DNA from: Rhodobiaceae bacterium | GTDB lineage: Bacteria; Pseudomonadota; Alphaproteobacteria; Rhizobiales; JAKPQE01 | Assembly: GCA_028278505.1 (NCBI GenBank) | Contig: JANQEG010000003.1 | Location: 1 to 60,507, forward strand | Length of the DNA: 60,507 bases | Direction: 5' to 3' | Shown: positions 46,995 to 54,318 of the stretch, in pieces | How the letters are laid out: each line of letters begins with the position of its first letter | Position numbering within the stretch: the first letter of the stretch is position 1 | Translations under genes and position numbers: made by a program | The notes under the pieces: generated by a model | Told to the model about the DNA's origin: nothing | What the model saw: the letters and a program-made list of their open reading frames with translations, nothing else | Database searches by the model: none

Positions 46995-48203
46995 ATGATC
47001 GAAAAGATGATGCACTGGATCGTGCCGGCCGGGCTCCGGGCGGCGATCGAGTCCAAGGCGTCGCGTGCCGCAGCGCTCATCGTGTTCGAGCGCAAGGGCC
47101 AGCCGGTATGGACGCCGCGCGACTACGCCGCGCTCGCCCGTGAGGGCTACGCCAAGAACCCGATCGTCTACCGCTCGGTGCGGATGATCGCCGAGGCCGC
47201 CGCCTCGGTGCCGTGGCTGCTCTATCGGGGTGCCGCCGAGATGGACGAGCACCCGCTGCTGGCGCTGCTCGCCCGGCCCAATCCGCGCAGTTCCGGCGGC
47301 AGCTTCATGGAGGAGGTCTACGGCCACCTGCTGACGGCGGGCAACGCCTATCTGGAAGCGGTCGTTGTCGACGATGCGCCCCACGAGCTTTACGCGCTCC
47401 GGCCCGACCGGGTCCGCGTCGTGCCGGGTGCGGAGGGCTGGCCGGAGGCGTTCGACTATACGGTTTCGGGCCGCACGGTGCGGTTCGAACAGAATGCGGG
47501 CAGCGTGCCACCGATCCTCCATCTCGGCCTCTTTCACCCGCTCAACGACCATTACGGCTTTGCGCCGCTGGAGGCGGCGCAGACGAGCCTCGATGTCCAC
47601 AATGCCGCGAGCACTTGGACCAAGAGCCTGCTCGACAATTCCGCCCGGCCGTCGGGCGCGCTCGTTTATTCCGGCCGCGACGGCGCCAATCTGACCGATG
47701 ATCAGTTCGACCGGCTGAAAGCCGAACTCGAAGAGGGCTTTCAGGGCGCGCAGAATGCCGGGCGCCCATTGCTGCTGGAAGGCGGGCTCGATTGGAAGAC
47801 GATGGCGCTCTCGCCGCGCGACATGGATTTCATCGCCGCCAAGAATACCGCCGCGCGCGAAGTCGCGCTCGCTTTCGGCGTGCCGCCCATGCTGCTCGGC
47901 ATCCCCGGCGACAACACCTATTCCAACTACCAGGAGGCCAACCGCGCCTTCTGGCGCCAGACCGTGCTGCCGCTGATCGGCCGCACCGCCAAGGCGATGT
48001 CGGCCTGGCTGGCGCCGGCCTTCGGCGACGATCTGCGGCTCTGGTACGACGTCGACCAGATCGAGGCGCTGTCGGTCGAACGCGAGGCGCTGTGGCGCCG
48101 CGTCGCCGAGGCCCCGTTCCTGACCGCCGACGAGAAGCGGATGGCGGTCGGCTACGAGCCCGTCGCCGACGGCGACGATGTCGCTGCCGACCGGGACGAA
48201 TAA
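46995..48203 (+). CDS. GTA portal protein, HK97 family (orfg3)
   Basis: The 402-residue portal has the family markers YRSVRMIAEAAASVPWLLY near residue 60, NPRSSGGSFMEEVYGHLLTAGNAYLE and the C-terminal IPGDNTYSNYQEANRAFWRQTVLPLIG. Portals form the dodecameric ring through which DNA enters. The gene follows the terminase gene by 24 bp with an own Shine-Dalgarno (GAGGG). Confidence 0.93.
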   Translation: MIEKMMHWIVPAGLRAAIESKASRAAALIVFERKGQPVWTPRDYAALAREGYAKNPIVYRSVRMIAEAAASVPWLLYRGAAEMDEHPLLALLARPNPRSSGGSFMEEVYGHLLTAGNAYLEAVVVDDAPHELYALRPDRVRVVPGAEGWPEAFDYTVSGRTVRFEQNAGSVPPILHLGLFHPLNDHYGFAPLEAAQTSLDVHNAASTWTKSLLDNSARPSGALVYSGRDGANLTDDQFDRLKAELEEGFQGAQNAGRPLLLEGGLDWKTMALSPRDMDFIAAKNTAAREVALAFGVPPMLLGIPGDNTYSNYQEANRAFWRQTVLPLIGRTAKAMSAWLAPAFGDDLRLWYDVDQIEALSVEREALWRRVAEAPFLTADEKRMAVGYEPVADGDDVAADRDE

Positions 48204-48287
48204 CACCGGCATTCGAGAAATTACCGGCCCTTCATCGGGCGATTGCCGCGATTTGCCGCGGCCGTCGTCAAGTCACGGGATACCGCA

Positions 48288-48986
48288 ATGCGCGACTATG
48301 ACCTCGTTCTCGACCGCGAAGTGAAATTTGCGCCCGCCGACCTGACCGAAGTGGAAGCCGACGGAACGTTCACCGGCTATGCCAGCCTCTTTGGCGTCGC
48401 CGATCTCGGCCACGACGTGGTCCTGCCGGGGGCGTTTCGCGCCAGCCTGGAGCGCCGCGGCGCCGCCGGCGTAAAAATGCTCTATCAGCACGACCCGGCC
48501 GATCCGATCGGCGTCTGGCTCGACATCGCCGAGGACGGCAAGGGCTTGCGCGTCACCGGCCGGCTGATGACCGAGGTTGCCCGCGGCCGCGAGGTGCTGG
48601 CGCTGATGCGCGCCGGCGTGCTCGACGGGCTGTCGATCGGCTTTCGCACCGTAAGGGGCCGCCACGACACCAAGAGCGGCACCCGCCGGCTCCTCGAGGT
48701 CGATCTCTGGGAGATCTCGGTGGTCACCTTTCCGATGCTGCCCGGCGCCCGTGTCGCCGCCGTCAAGACCGACGACGGCGAGCGGCGGCTGCCGACGGCA
48801 CGCGAATTCGAACGCTGGCTCACGCGGGACGCTGGGCTGACGCGGACCGAAGCCCGGACGGTCATCCAGTCCGGGTTCAAAACGCTTCTCGGCACGCGGG
48901 ACGCTGCTGACGATGGCGATCAATTCGTCGCGGCCGCCATTCGCCAGGCCGCACGGCGTATCCGAACCATGAGGTATCAGCAATGA
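48288..48986 (+). CDS. GTA prohead protease, HK97 family (orfg4)
   Basis: The 232-residue serine protease has TFTGYASLFGVADLGHDVVLPGAF, the histidine in MLYQHDPADPIG, and the serine in VLDGLSIGFRT; the order H then S matches herpes-type assemblins. It cleaves the capsid N-terminus during maturation. The ATG at 48288 gives the family start RDYDLVLDREVKF. Its stop overlaps the capsid start by four bases (ATGA). Confidence 0.92.
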   Translation: MRDYDLVLDREVKFAPADLTEVEADGTFTGYASLFGVADLGHDVVLPGAFRASLERRGAAGVKMLYQHDPADPIGVWLDIAEDGKGLRVTGRLMTEVARGREVLALMRAGVLDGLSIGFRTVRGRHDTKSGTRRLLEVDLWEISVVTFPMLPGARVAAVKTDDGERRLPTAREFERWLTRDAGLTRTEARTVIQSGFKTLLGTRDAADDGDQFVAAAIRQAARRIRTMRYQQ

Positions 48987-50251
48987 CCCCTGCAACACAC
49001 GCTCCGGCACCGGAGCAGAAGGCGGCACAGAAGGTGCCGACCAGCACCGAAGTCGTCGAGGCGTTCGACGAATTCATGCGCTCCTTCGAGGCCTTCAAGG
49101 CCGCCAATGATGAACGCATCGCCGAGATCGAATCCCGTGTCGGCGGCACCGACGTCATGACCGAGGAGAAGATGGTCCGCATCAACCGGGCCCTCGACGA
49201 CCAGAAGCGCCGGCTCGACGATCTCCTCGTCCGCCACAAGCGGCCGGGCCTCGGCGGCAGCCGCGCCGGCTTCGGCATCAGCGAGCACAAGAGCGCGTTC
49301 GATGCCTATATCCGCCGCGGCGCCGAGGACGGCATGCGCCGGTTCGAGCAGAAGGCGCTGTCGATCGGCTCCGATCCCGACGGCGGCTATCTGGTGCCCG
49401 AGGAGACGGAGACGGAAATCGGCCGCCGGCTGGCGCAGATTTCGCCGATCCGGGCGATCTCCGGCATCCGCCAGGTCAGTTCCTCGGTCTATAAGAAGCC
49501 GTTCTCGACCACCGGCCCCGCGGTCGGCTGGGTCGGCGAGACCGACGCGCGCCCGCAGACGGCGACGCCGACGATCGCCGAACTGCAGTTCCCGGCGATG
49601 GAGCTCTACGCCATGCCGGCGGCGACCGCCTCGCTGCTCGACGACTCCGCCGTCAACATCGACGAATGGATCGCCGACGAGGTCCAGGTCGCCTTCGCCG
49701 AGCAGGAGGGTGCTGCCTTCGTCACCGGCGACGGCGCCAACAAGCCGACCGGCTTCCTCAACTACACCGCCATCGCCGAGTCGAGCTGGAGCTGGGGCAA
49801 TCTCGGCTATGTCGCCACCGGCAGCGACGGCGCCTTCCCGGCGTCCGACGCCTCCGACGTGCTCGTCGACATGATCTATGCGCTGAAAGCCGGCTACCGG
49901 CAGAACGCGCACTGGGTCATGAACCGGCGCACCCAGGCGGAGATCCGCAAGCTGAAGGACGCCGACGGCAACTATCTGTGGCAGCCGCCCGCGACCGCGG
50001 GCGCCGCCGCGACGCTGATGAACTTCCCGCTGGTCGAGGCCGAGGACATGCCCGACATCGGCTCCGACAGCCTGTCGGTCGCCTTCGGTGATTTCGGCCG
50101 CGGCTATCTCGTCGTCGACCGCGTCGGGGTGCGCGTGCTGCGCGATCCCTACAGCGCCAAACCCTACGTGCTGTTCTACACGACCAAGCGCGTCGGCGGC
50201 GGCGTCCAGGATTTCGACGCGATCAAGCTGCTGAAATTCGGCGTCTCGTAA
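48983..50251 (+). CDS. GTA major capsid protein, HK97 fold (orfg5)
   Basis: The 422-residue precursor has an N-terminal delta domain of about 110 residues with coiled-coil pattern (VVEAFDEFMRSFEAFKAANDERIAEIE), expected to be removed by the protease, then the HK97 fold. Markers are SIGSDPDGGYLVPEETETEI, AVGWVGETDARPQT, FLNYTAI and the P-domain FGDFGRGYLVVDRVGVRVLRD. An intrinsic terminator follows 24 bp after the stop, which may set its high expression apart from the downstream genes. Confidence 0.95.
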   Translation: MTPATHAPAPEQKAAQKVPTSTEVVEAFDEFMRSFEAFKAANDERIAEIESRVGGTDVMTEEKMVRINRALDDQKRRLDDLLVRHKRPGLGGSRAGFGISEHKSAFDAYIRRGAEDGMRRFEQKALSIGSDPDGGYLVPEETETEIGRRLAQISPIRAISGIRQVSSSVYKKPFSTTGPAVGWVGETDARPQTATPTIAELQFPAMELYAMPAATASLLDDSAVNIDEWIADEVQVAFAEQEGAAFVTGDGANKPTGFLNYTAIAESSWSWGNLGYVATGSDGAFPASDASDVLVDMIYALKAGYRQNAHWVMNRRTQAEIRKLKDADGNYLWQPPATAGAAATLMNFPLVEAEDMPDIGSDSLSVAFGDFGRGYLVVDRVGVRVLRDPYSAKPYVLFYTTKRVGGGVQDFDAIKLLKFGVS

Positions 50252-50274
50252 TCCTCCGAGGCCTCCCCGCCTGG

Positions 50275-50313
50275 CGGTCCCGCCTTCCCCGGAAGCGCGG
50301 GACCGTCCTTTTT
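50275..50313 (+). terminator. Intrinsic terminator between the capsid gene and the connector gene
   Basis: A perfect 9-bp stem CGGTCCCGC (50275..50283) / GCGGGACCG (50297..50305) with a 13-nt loop is followed directly by TCCTTTTT (50306..50313). This is a textbook rho-independent terminator. It sits inside the cluster, 24 bp after the capsid stop and 36 bp before the connector gene, so it must be leaky or regulated if the rest of the cluster depends on the upstream promoter. Confidence 0.75.
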
Positions 50314-50348
50314 CGGACCCTTCCGAAGCCCACAAGGAATTCAGTCAA

Positions 50349-50924
50349 ATGAGCGCCGTCCTCGTCACCCCGCCAGCGGTCGAACCGGTCTCGCTCGCCG
50401 ACGCCAAGCACCATTTGCGCATCGAGCACGGCGATGACGACGAGCTGATCGGCGATCTTATCGCCGCGGCGCGCCTCCACATCGAGGCCGAGACCCGCCG
50501 CGCCCTGATCACCCAGACCTGGCGCCGCTTTCTCGACCGCCGTCCGGACGGCGGACGGCTGGTCCTGCGCCCCTCGCCGGTGCAGTCGATCGCCTCGGTC
50601 GCCGTCTACGATGCCGACGACACGATGCAGATCGTCGATCCCGGCGCCTATCTGGTCGACACCGCATCGGTGCCGGCGCGGTTCGTCTTCAAGACCGGCA
50701 TGCCGCTCGGCGCGACCCGCGAATTGAACGGCATCGAGATCGAATTCGTCGCCGGCTACGGCGACACCGCAGACGACGTGCCGATGCCGCTGCGCCAGGC
50801 GATCCTGCGCCTGATCAACCATTGGTACGAGCACCGCGAGGCGGTCAGCCTGTCCGGCACCGGCGGCTATGTGCCGGTCGGCCTGGAGGCGCTGATCGCC
50901 GGCTTCCGGGTCCCGCTTCTGTGA
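50349..50924 (+). CDS. GTA head-tail connector protein (orfg6)
   Basis: The 191-residue protein is of the phiE125 gp8/HK97 gp6 connector type: VEPVSLADAKHHLRIEHGDDDELIGDLIAAARLHIEAETRRALITQTW at the N-terminus (markers LADAKHHLRI and AETRRAL), then a beta domain and IEFVAGYGDTADDVPMPLRQAILRL. Such proteins form the ring beneath the portal. It follows the terminator with its own AAGGA. Confidence 0.9.
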   Translation: MSAVLVTPPAVEPVSLADAKHHLRIEHGDDDELIGDLIAAARLHIEAETRRALITQTWRRFLDRRPDGGRLVLRPSPVQSIASVAVYDADDTMQIVDPGAYLVDTASVPARFVFKTGMPLGATRELNGIEIEFVAGYGDTADDVPMPLRQAILRLINHWYEHREAVSLSGTGGYVPVGLEALIAGFRVPLL

Positions 50925-50928
50925 GGCG

Positions 50929-51267
50929 ATGATGAAAAGGCCCGCAACCACGCCCGGCCGGCTGCGCCATCGCCTCGTGCTGGAGACACCGCAAGCGACG
51001 CCCGACGGCGGCGGCGGCGAGATCGTGACCTGGACCGTTGTTACGACGCTCTGGGCCGACATCGCCCCGGTGTCGGCGGCGGAGCGCCAGGCCGCCGGCC
51101 ATCTGGAAGCCGCGGTCAGCCACACTATCCGCATCCGCCACCGAACCGATGTCGGCGGCAATCAGCGGTTCAGTTACGGCGCGCGGATATTCCGCATCCG
51201 CGCCGTGCTCGATCCGGACGAAACCAGGCGGTTCCTCACCTGCTTCGTCGAGGAGACGGCGGAATGA
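50929..51267 (+). CDS. GTA head closure protein (orfg7, SPP1 gp16-like)
   Basis: The 112-residue protein has the head-closure pattern GRLRHRLVLETPQATPDGGGGEI, WTVVTTLWADIAPVSAAER and RIRHRTDVGGNQRFSYGARIFRIRAV. It would close the connector and join head to tail. It starts 4 bp after the connector stop and overlaps the next small gene (ATGA at 51264). Confidence 0.87.
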   Translation: MMKRPATTPGRLRHRLVLETPQATPDGGGGEIVTWTVVTTLWADIAPVSAAERQAAGHLEAAVSHTIRIRHRTDVGGNQRFSYGARIFRIRAVLDPDETRRFLTCFVEETAE

Positions 51268-51596
51268 AGTTCTCCGGACGGTTCATCGATCCGCAGCCGC
51301 TGATCGACCGGCTCTACCGGCGCGTGACCGAAACCATCGCGCCCGACCTTGTGGCGGCGGAGGCGGAGCGGATCCGCGCCGCCATTCTGGACGCCGCCGA
51401 CAGCGGCGGCGAGATCGATCTGGCGATCCTCGACGATGTCCGGGTCGAAACCGCCGATGGCGGCCGCTCGCGAACCGTCACGCTGCCCGCCGAGGCGCTG
51501 TTTGAACGCGAATTCGGGACGCTTGAACGGCCGCCGCGGCCGCTGCTCCGCGATGTGCTCAATGACAGCGACCGGCCGTCGCGCCTCAGGCGCTGA
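51264..51596 (+). CDS. HK97-gp10-like neck protein candidate
   Basis: The 110-residue protein overlaps the head-closure stop by four bases. Its C-terminal part reads FEREFGTLERPPRPLLRDVLN, which resembles the EFGT...RPFLRPA end of HK97 gp10 family neck proteins. The position, between head closure and tail terminator, is where gp10 lies in siphophages. I recall no gene between g7 and g8 in the R. capsulatus GTA, so this may be a lineage-specific member. The assignment is moderate. Confidence 0.65.
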   Translation: MKFSGRFIDPQPLIDRLYRRVTETIAPDLVAAEAERIRAAILDAADSGGEIDLAILDDVRVETADGGRSRTVTLPAEALFEREFGTLERPPRPLLRDVLNDSDRPSRLRR

Positions 51597-51623
51597 TTTG
51601 GAACGAAAGTCCGGGAAACCGTC

Positions 51624-52034
51624 ATGACCTATTCCGCCTGGGCGTTGCAGAAGGGGGCTTACGAGCGGCTCGCCGCCGATACCGGGCTCACCACCCTTTT
51701 GGGCGGCCCGCGCATCTATGACGACGTGCCGCGCAAGGCGCCGTTTCCCTATCTGACCCTCGGCCCGGTCTCGACCGCCGACTGGTCGACGGGCACCGAG
51801 GCCGGCGGCGTGCACGACCTGGTCGTCCATATCTGGTCGCGCAGCGACGGCAAGCGCGAGACGCTGGCGATCATCGAAGCGGTCGGTGATGCCCTGCATG
51901 AGGCCGCGCTTACCCTCGACGGCCATCATCTGGTCAATCTGCGCTTCGAATTCGCCGATGCGCGCCGCGATCCCGACGGCTTCACCTATCACGGCGTCGT
52001 GCGCTTCCGCGCGGTGACCGAACCGAGCGCCTAA
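51624..52034 (+). CDS. GTA tail terminator, DUF3168 (orfg8)
   Basis: The 136-residue protein begins SAWALQKGAYERLAADTGLTTLLGG and continues with IYDDVPRKAPFPYLTLGPVSTADWST, the DUF3168 signature. Tail terminator proteins cap the tail tube and join it to the neck. It has the normal length and sits between the gp10-like gene and the major tail protein gene. Confidence 0.9.
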   Translation: MTYSAWALQKGAYERLAADTGLTTLLGGPRIYDDVPRKAPFPYLTLGPVSTADWSTGTEAGGVHDLVVHIWSRSDGKRETLAIIEAVGDALHEAALTLDGHHLVNLRFEFADARRDPDGFTYHGVVRFRAVTEPSA

Positions 52035-52067
52035 CCGCCGGCCGGCCGGCAAATCAAGGAGAGTTTC

Positions 52068-52481
52068 ATGGTCGCGCAAAAGGGCAAGGACCTGCTGCTG
52101 AAGATCGACAGCGACGGCGGCGGCACATACCAGACGGTGGCCGGCCTCCGGGCCCGGTCGATCGCCTTCAACGCCGAGCCGGTCGACGTCACCGACACCG
52201 AATCCGTCGGCCGCTGGCGCGAGCTTCTGGAAGGCGCCGGCGTCCGCCGCGCCGGGCTCGCCGGCTCCGGCATCTTCAAGGATGGCGCCAGCGACGAGAC
52301 GGTCCGCCAGGTCTTCTTCGACGGGCTGATCCGCAACTGGCAGGTGGTTATCCCCGATTTCGGCACCATCACCGCGCCGTTCCAGATTGTGCGGCTCGAA
52401 TATGGCGGCGACCACAATCGCGAGGTCACCTTCGATCTGGCGATGGAATCGGCCGGCGCCGTGACCTTTGCGGCGGCCTGA
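52068..52481 (+). CDS. GTA major tail protein (orfg9, TP901-1 family)
   Basis: The 137-residue tube subunit begins MVAQKGKDLLLKIDSDGGG and has GLRARSIAFNAEPVDVTDTES and FQIVRLEYGGDHNREVTFDLAMES, typical of the GTA/TP901-1 major tail protein. An excellent Shine-Dalgarno (AAGGAGAG) precedes the ATG, consistent with high expression. Confidence 0.92.
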   Translation: MVAQKGKDLLLKIDSDGGGTYQTVAGLRARSIAFNAEPVDVTDTESVGRWRELLEGAGVRRAGLAGSGIFKDGASDETVRQVFFDGLIRNWQVVIPDFGTITAPFQIVRLEYGGDHNREVTFDLAMESAGAVTFAAA

Positions 52482-52493
52482 GGCGCGCGGGCG

Positions 52494-52838
52494 ATGGCCA
52501 ATCGACATCGCGGCGAGATCGAGGCCCTGCTCGACGGCAAGCCGTATACGCTGTGCCTCACGCTGGGCGCGCTTGCCGAACTGGAGCAGGCCTTCGGCGC
52601 CGGCGATCTGGTGGCGCTGGCCGAGCGCTTCGAGCGCGGCCGGCTTTCGGCCCGCGACGCGACCCGCATTCTGGGCGCGGGCTTGCGCGGCGCCGGCAAC
52701 GACATCGGCGACGACGCGGTCGCGGCGATGAAGGTCGATGGCGGCGCGGCCGGCGTCGCCGGGATCATCGTCGCGCTGCTTAAGGCAACCTTCGGCGACG
52801 GCGCGCCGGACGGGGAGGGGTCCGCAAACCCTCGCTAG
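52494..52838 (+). CDS. GTA tail assembly chaperone, zero-frame product (orfg10)
   Basis: The 114-residue protein begins MANRHRGEIEALLDGKPYTLCLTLGALAELE and continues with a helical region (ALAERFERGRLSARDATRILG), the layout of GTA family tail chaperones. Such proteins bind the tape measure protein during tail assembly. Its last codons contain an X_XXY_YYZ heptamer (52826..52832) just before the TAG at 52836, leading into a -1 frame chaperone domain. If frameshifting occurs, a fraction of ribosomes would make a 186-residue fusion. Confidence 0.88.
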   Translation: MANRHRGEIEALLDGKPYTLCLTLGALAELEQAFGAGDLVALAERFERGRLSARDATRILGAGLRGAGNDIGDDAVAAMKVDGGAAGVAGIIVALLKATFGDGAPDGEGSANPR

Positions 52839-52862
52839 CCGCGTCGCCGACGGCGCCGCGGC
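52812..52862 (+). promoter_or_regulatory. Putative programmed -1 ribosomal frameshift signal
   Basis: Three parts occur in the right order. A Shine-Dalgarno-like run GGGGAGGGG (52812..52820) is followed by the heptamer A_AAC_CCT (52826..52832), aligned with the zero frame as X_XXY_YYZ. After a 5-nt spacer comes a hairpin: stem GCCGCG/CGCGGC (52838..52843, 52857..52862), one mismatch, inner stem CGCC/GGCG with loop GAC. The zero-frame stop TAG (52836..52838) overlaps the first stem base. The -1 frame is open to 53053. Confidence 0.65.
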
Positions 52863-53053
52863 CGGCCTTTCCCTGGGACGACGTCATGGCCTTCGGCCTC
52901 GGCCGGCTGGCGCTGCCGCCGTCCGTGTTCTGGACGATGACCCCGCGCGAGATCGCGGCCGCCGTCGCCGGTGTATTCGGCCGCGCGCCGCTGCCGCCGG
53001 AGCGGGCCGATCTGGCCGCGCTGATGGCGCGGTTTCCCGACAATAGACCTTGA
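52832..53053 (+). CDS. GTA tail assembly chaperone, -1 frame extension (orfg10.1 domain)
   Basis: This -1 frame encodes SLAASPTAPRPAFPWDDVM, then AFGLGRLALPPSVFWTMTPREI and ends LMARFPDNRP. The FPWDDVM...FWTMTPRE core is the Phage_TAC_6-type tail chaperone found after orfg10 in GTAs. From the upstream stop at 52781 to the core there is no ATG, GTG or TTG; the first ATG (52886) would remove the conserved FPWDD. It is therefore most simply made as a frameshift fusion to orfg10, like lambda G-T. A rare start codon is the alternative. Confidence 0.75.
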   Translation, partial: SLAASPTAPRPAFPWDDVMAFGLGRLALPPSVFWTMTPREIAAAVAGVFGRAPLPPERADLAALMARFPDNRP

Positions 53054-53062
53054 GGCTAAGCC

Positions 53063-53644
53063 ATGGCGATCATCGAGCAGGCGACGATCGAGGTGAATGC
53101 CGACACCTCCGACGTCAAGGAAAAGCTCACCGAGATGGAATCGCTCGGCAAGAAGTTCGGCACCGCTTTGTCCGGGGCCCTTCAAGGCGCGATCACCGGC
53201 GGCAAGTCGCTGACCGACGTGCTCCGGGGCATCGGCCTGCAGTTTGCCAATCTGACACTCAAGTCGGCGCTCAATCCGATCGAGAACATGCTGTCGAAGG
53301 GCTTCGGCGATCTGTTCAAATCGGTTCTGCCGTTTGCTGCGGGCGGGGTCGTCGGCACCGAAAGCGTGGCGCCGTTTGCCGCCGGCGGCGTCGTCACCGA
53401 ACCGAGCTTCTTTCGCATGCCCGGCGGCCGTCTCGGCCTGATGGGCGAGGCCGGCGCCGAGGCGATCCTGCCGCTCTCGCGCGGCCCCGACGGCCGGCTC
53501 GGCGTGCGCGCCGAGGGCGGCGGCGCGCCGACCCATGTCACGGTCAATATCCAGACCCAGGACCTCAAGTCCTTCCGCCGCTCCGAGGCGCAGGTCTCCG
53601 CGGCTCTTGCCCGCGCCGTCGGCCGCGGCCGGCGCGGCTTGTGA
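53063..53644 (+). CDS. GTA tape measure protein, short (orfg11)
   Basis: The 193-residue protein begins AIIEQATIEVNADTSDVKEKLTEMESLGKKFG and has a central hydrophobic segment (LKSALNPIENMLSKGFGDLFKS). The tape-measure tail motif FFRMPGGRLGLMGEAGAEAILPLSRG is present. PFAAGGVV occurs twice (near residues 91 and 103). The length is tiny compared with phage tape measures but normal for GTAs, whose tails are short. It starts 9 bp after the chaperone extension ends. Confidence 0.9.
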   Translation: MAIIEQATIEVNADTSDVKEKLTEMESLGKKFGTALSGALQGAITGGKSLTDVLRGIGLQFANLTLKSALNPIENMLSKGFGDLFKSVLPFAAGGVVGTESVAPFAAGGVVTEPSFFRMPGGRLGLMGEAGAEAILPLSRGPDGRLGVRAEGGGAPTHVTVNIQTQDLKSFRRSEAQVSAALARAVGRGRRGL

Positions 53645-53673
53645 ACTCCAGTTAGACCCAGGAACCGCAGCCC

Positions 53674-54318
53674 ATGTCGAACCCGGCGTCCTTTCACGAA
53701 GTCCGGTTTCCGATCGACATTGCGCTCGGCGCAAGCGGCGGGCCGGAGCGGCGCACCGAGATCGTCCTGCTCGCCTCCGGTCATGAAGAGCGCAATGCGC
53801 GCTGGGCCGATTCGCGCAGGCGTTACAATGCCGGCTACGGCGTCAAATCGGTGCGCGATTTGCACGAGGTGATCGCCTTCTTCGAGGAGCGCCGCGGCCG
53901 CCTCTACGGCTTCCGCTGGAGGGACCGGCTCGACGACCGCTCGTGCGCGCCGGGCGACACGCCGGGACCGCTCGATCAGGAGATCGGCACCGGCGACGAC
54001 ACCACCGTCGCCTTCCAGCTCCGCCGCCGTTATGGCGACGCTTACGCGCCCTGGGACCGGTCGATCGCAAAGCCGGTCGCCGGCACCGTCCGGGTCGCCG
54101 TCGCCGGCACCGAAAAGGTCGAAGGCACCGATTTCACCTGCGATCCGGCGACCGGCATCGTCACCTTTTCGGCGGCACCGGCCGCAGGCGCGGTGATCAC
54201 CGCCGGCTTCGAGTTCGACGTGCCCGTGCGTTTCGACGCCGACACGCTGGAAATCAACCTCGCCGCCTTCGAGGCCGGCGACATCCCCGCCATTCCGCTG
54301 ATCGAGATCAGAGTATGA
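53674..54318 (+). CDS. GTA distal tail protein, DUF2460 (orfg12)
   Basis: The 214-residue protein has FHEVRFPIDIALGASGGPERRTEIV, RWADSRRRYNAGYGVKS and the receptor region FEERRGRLYGFRWRDRLD, then a beta domain ending in DIPAIPLIEIRV. These are DUF2460 signatures. It forms the distal tail ring at the baseplate. Its stop overlaps the hub gene start (ATGA). Confidence 0.93.
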   Translation: MSNPASFHEVRFPIDIALGASGGPERRTEIVLLASGHEERNARWADSRRRYNAGYGVKSVRDLHEVIAFFEERRGRLYGFRWRDRLDDRSCAPGDTPGPLDQEIGTGDDTTVAFQLRRRYGDAYAPWDRSIAKPVAGTVRVAVAGTEKVEGTDFTCDPATGIVTFSAAPAAGAVITAGFEFDVPVRFDADTLEINLAAFEAGDIPAIPLIEIRV

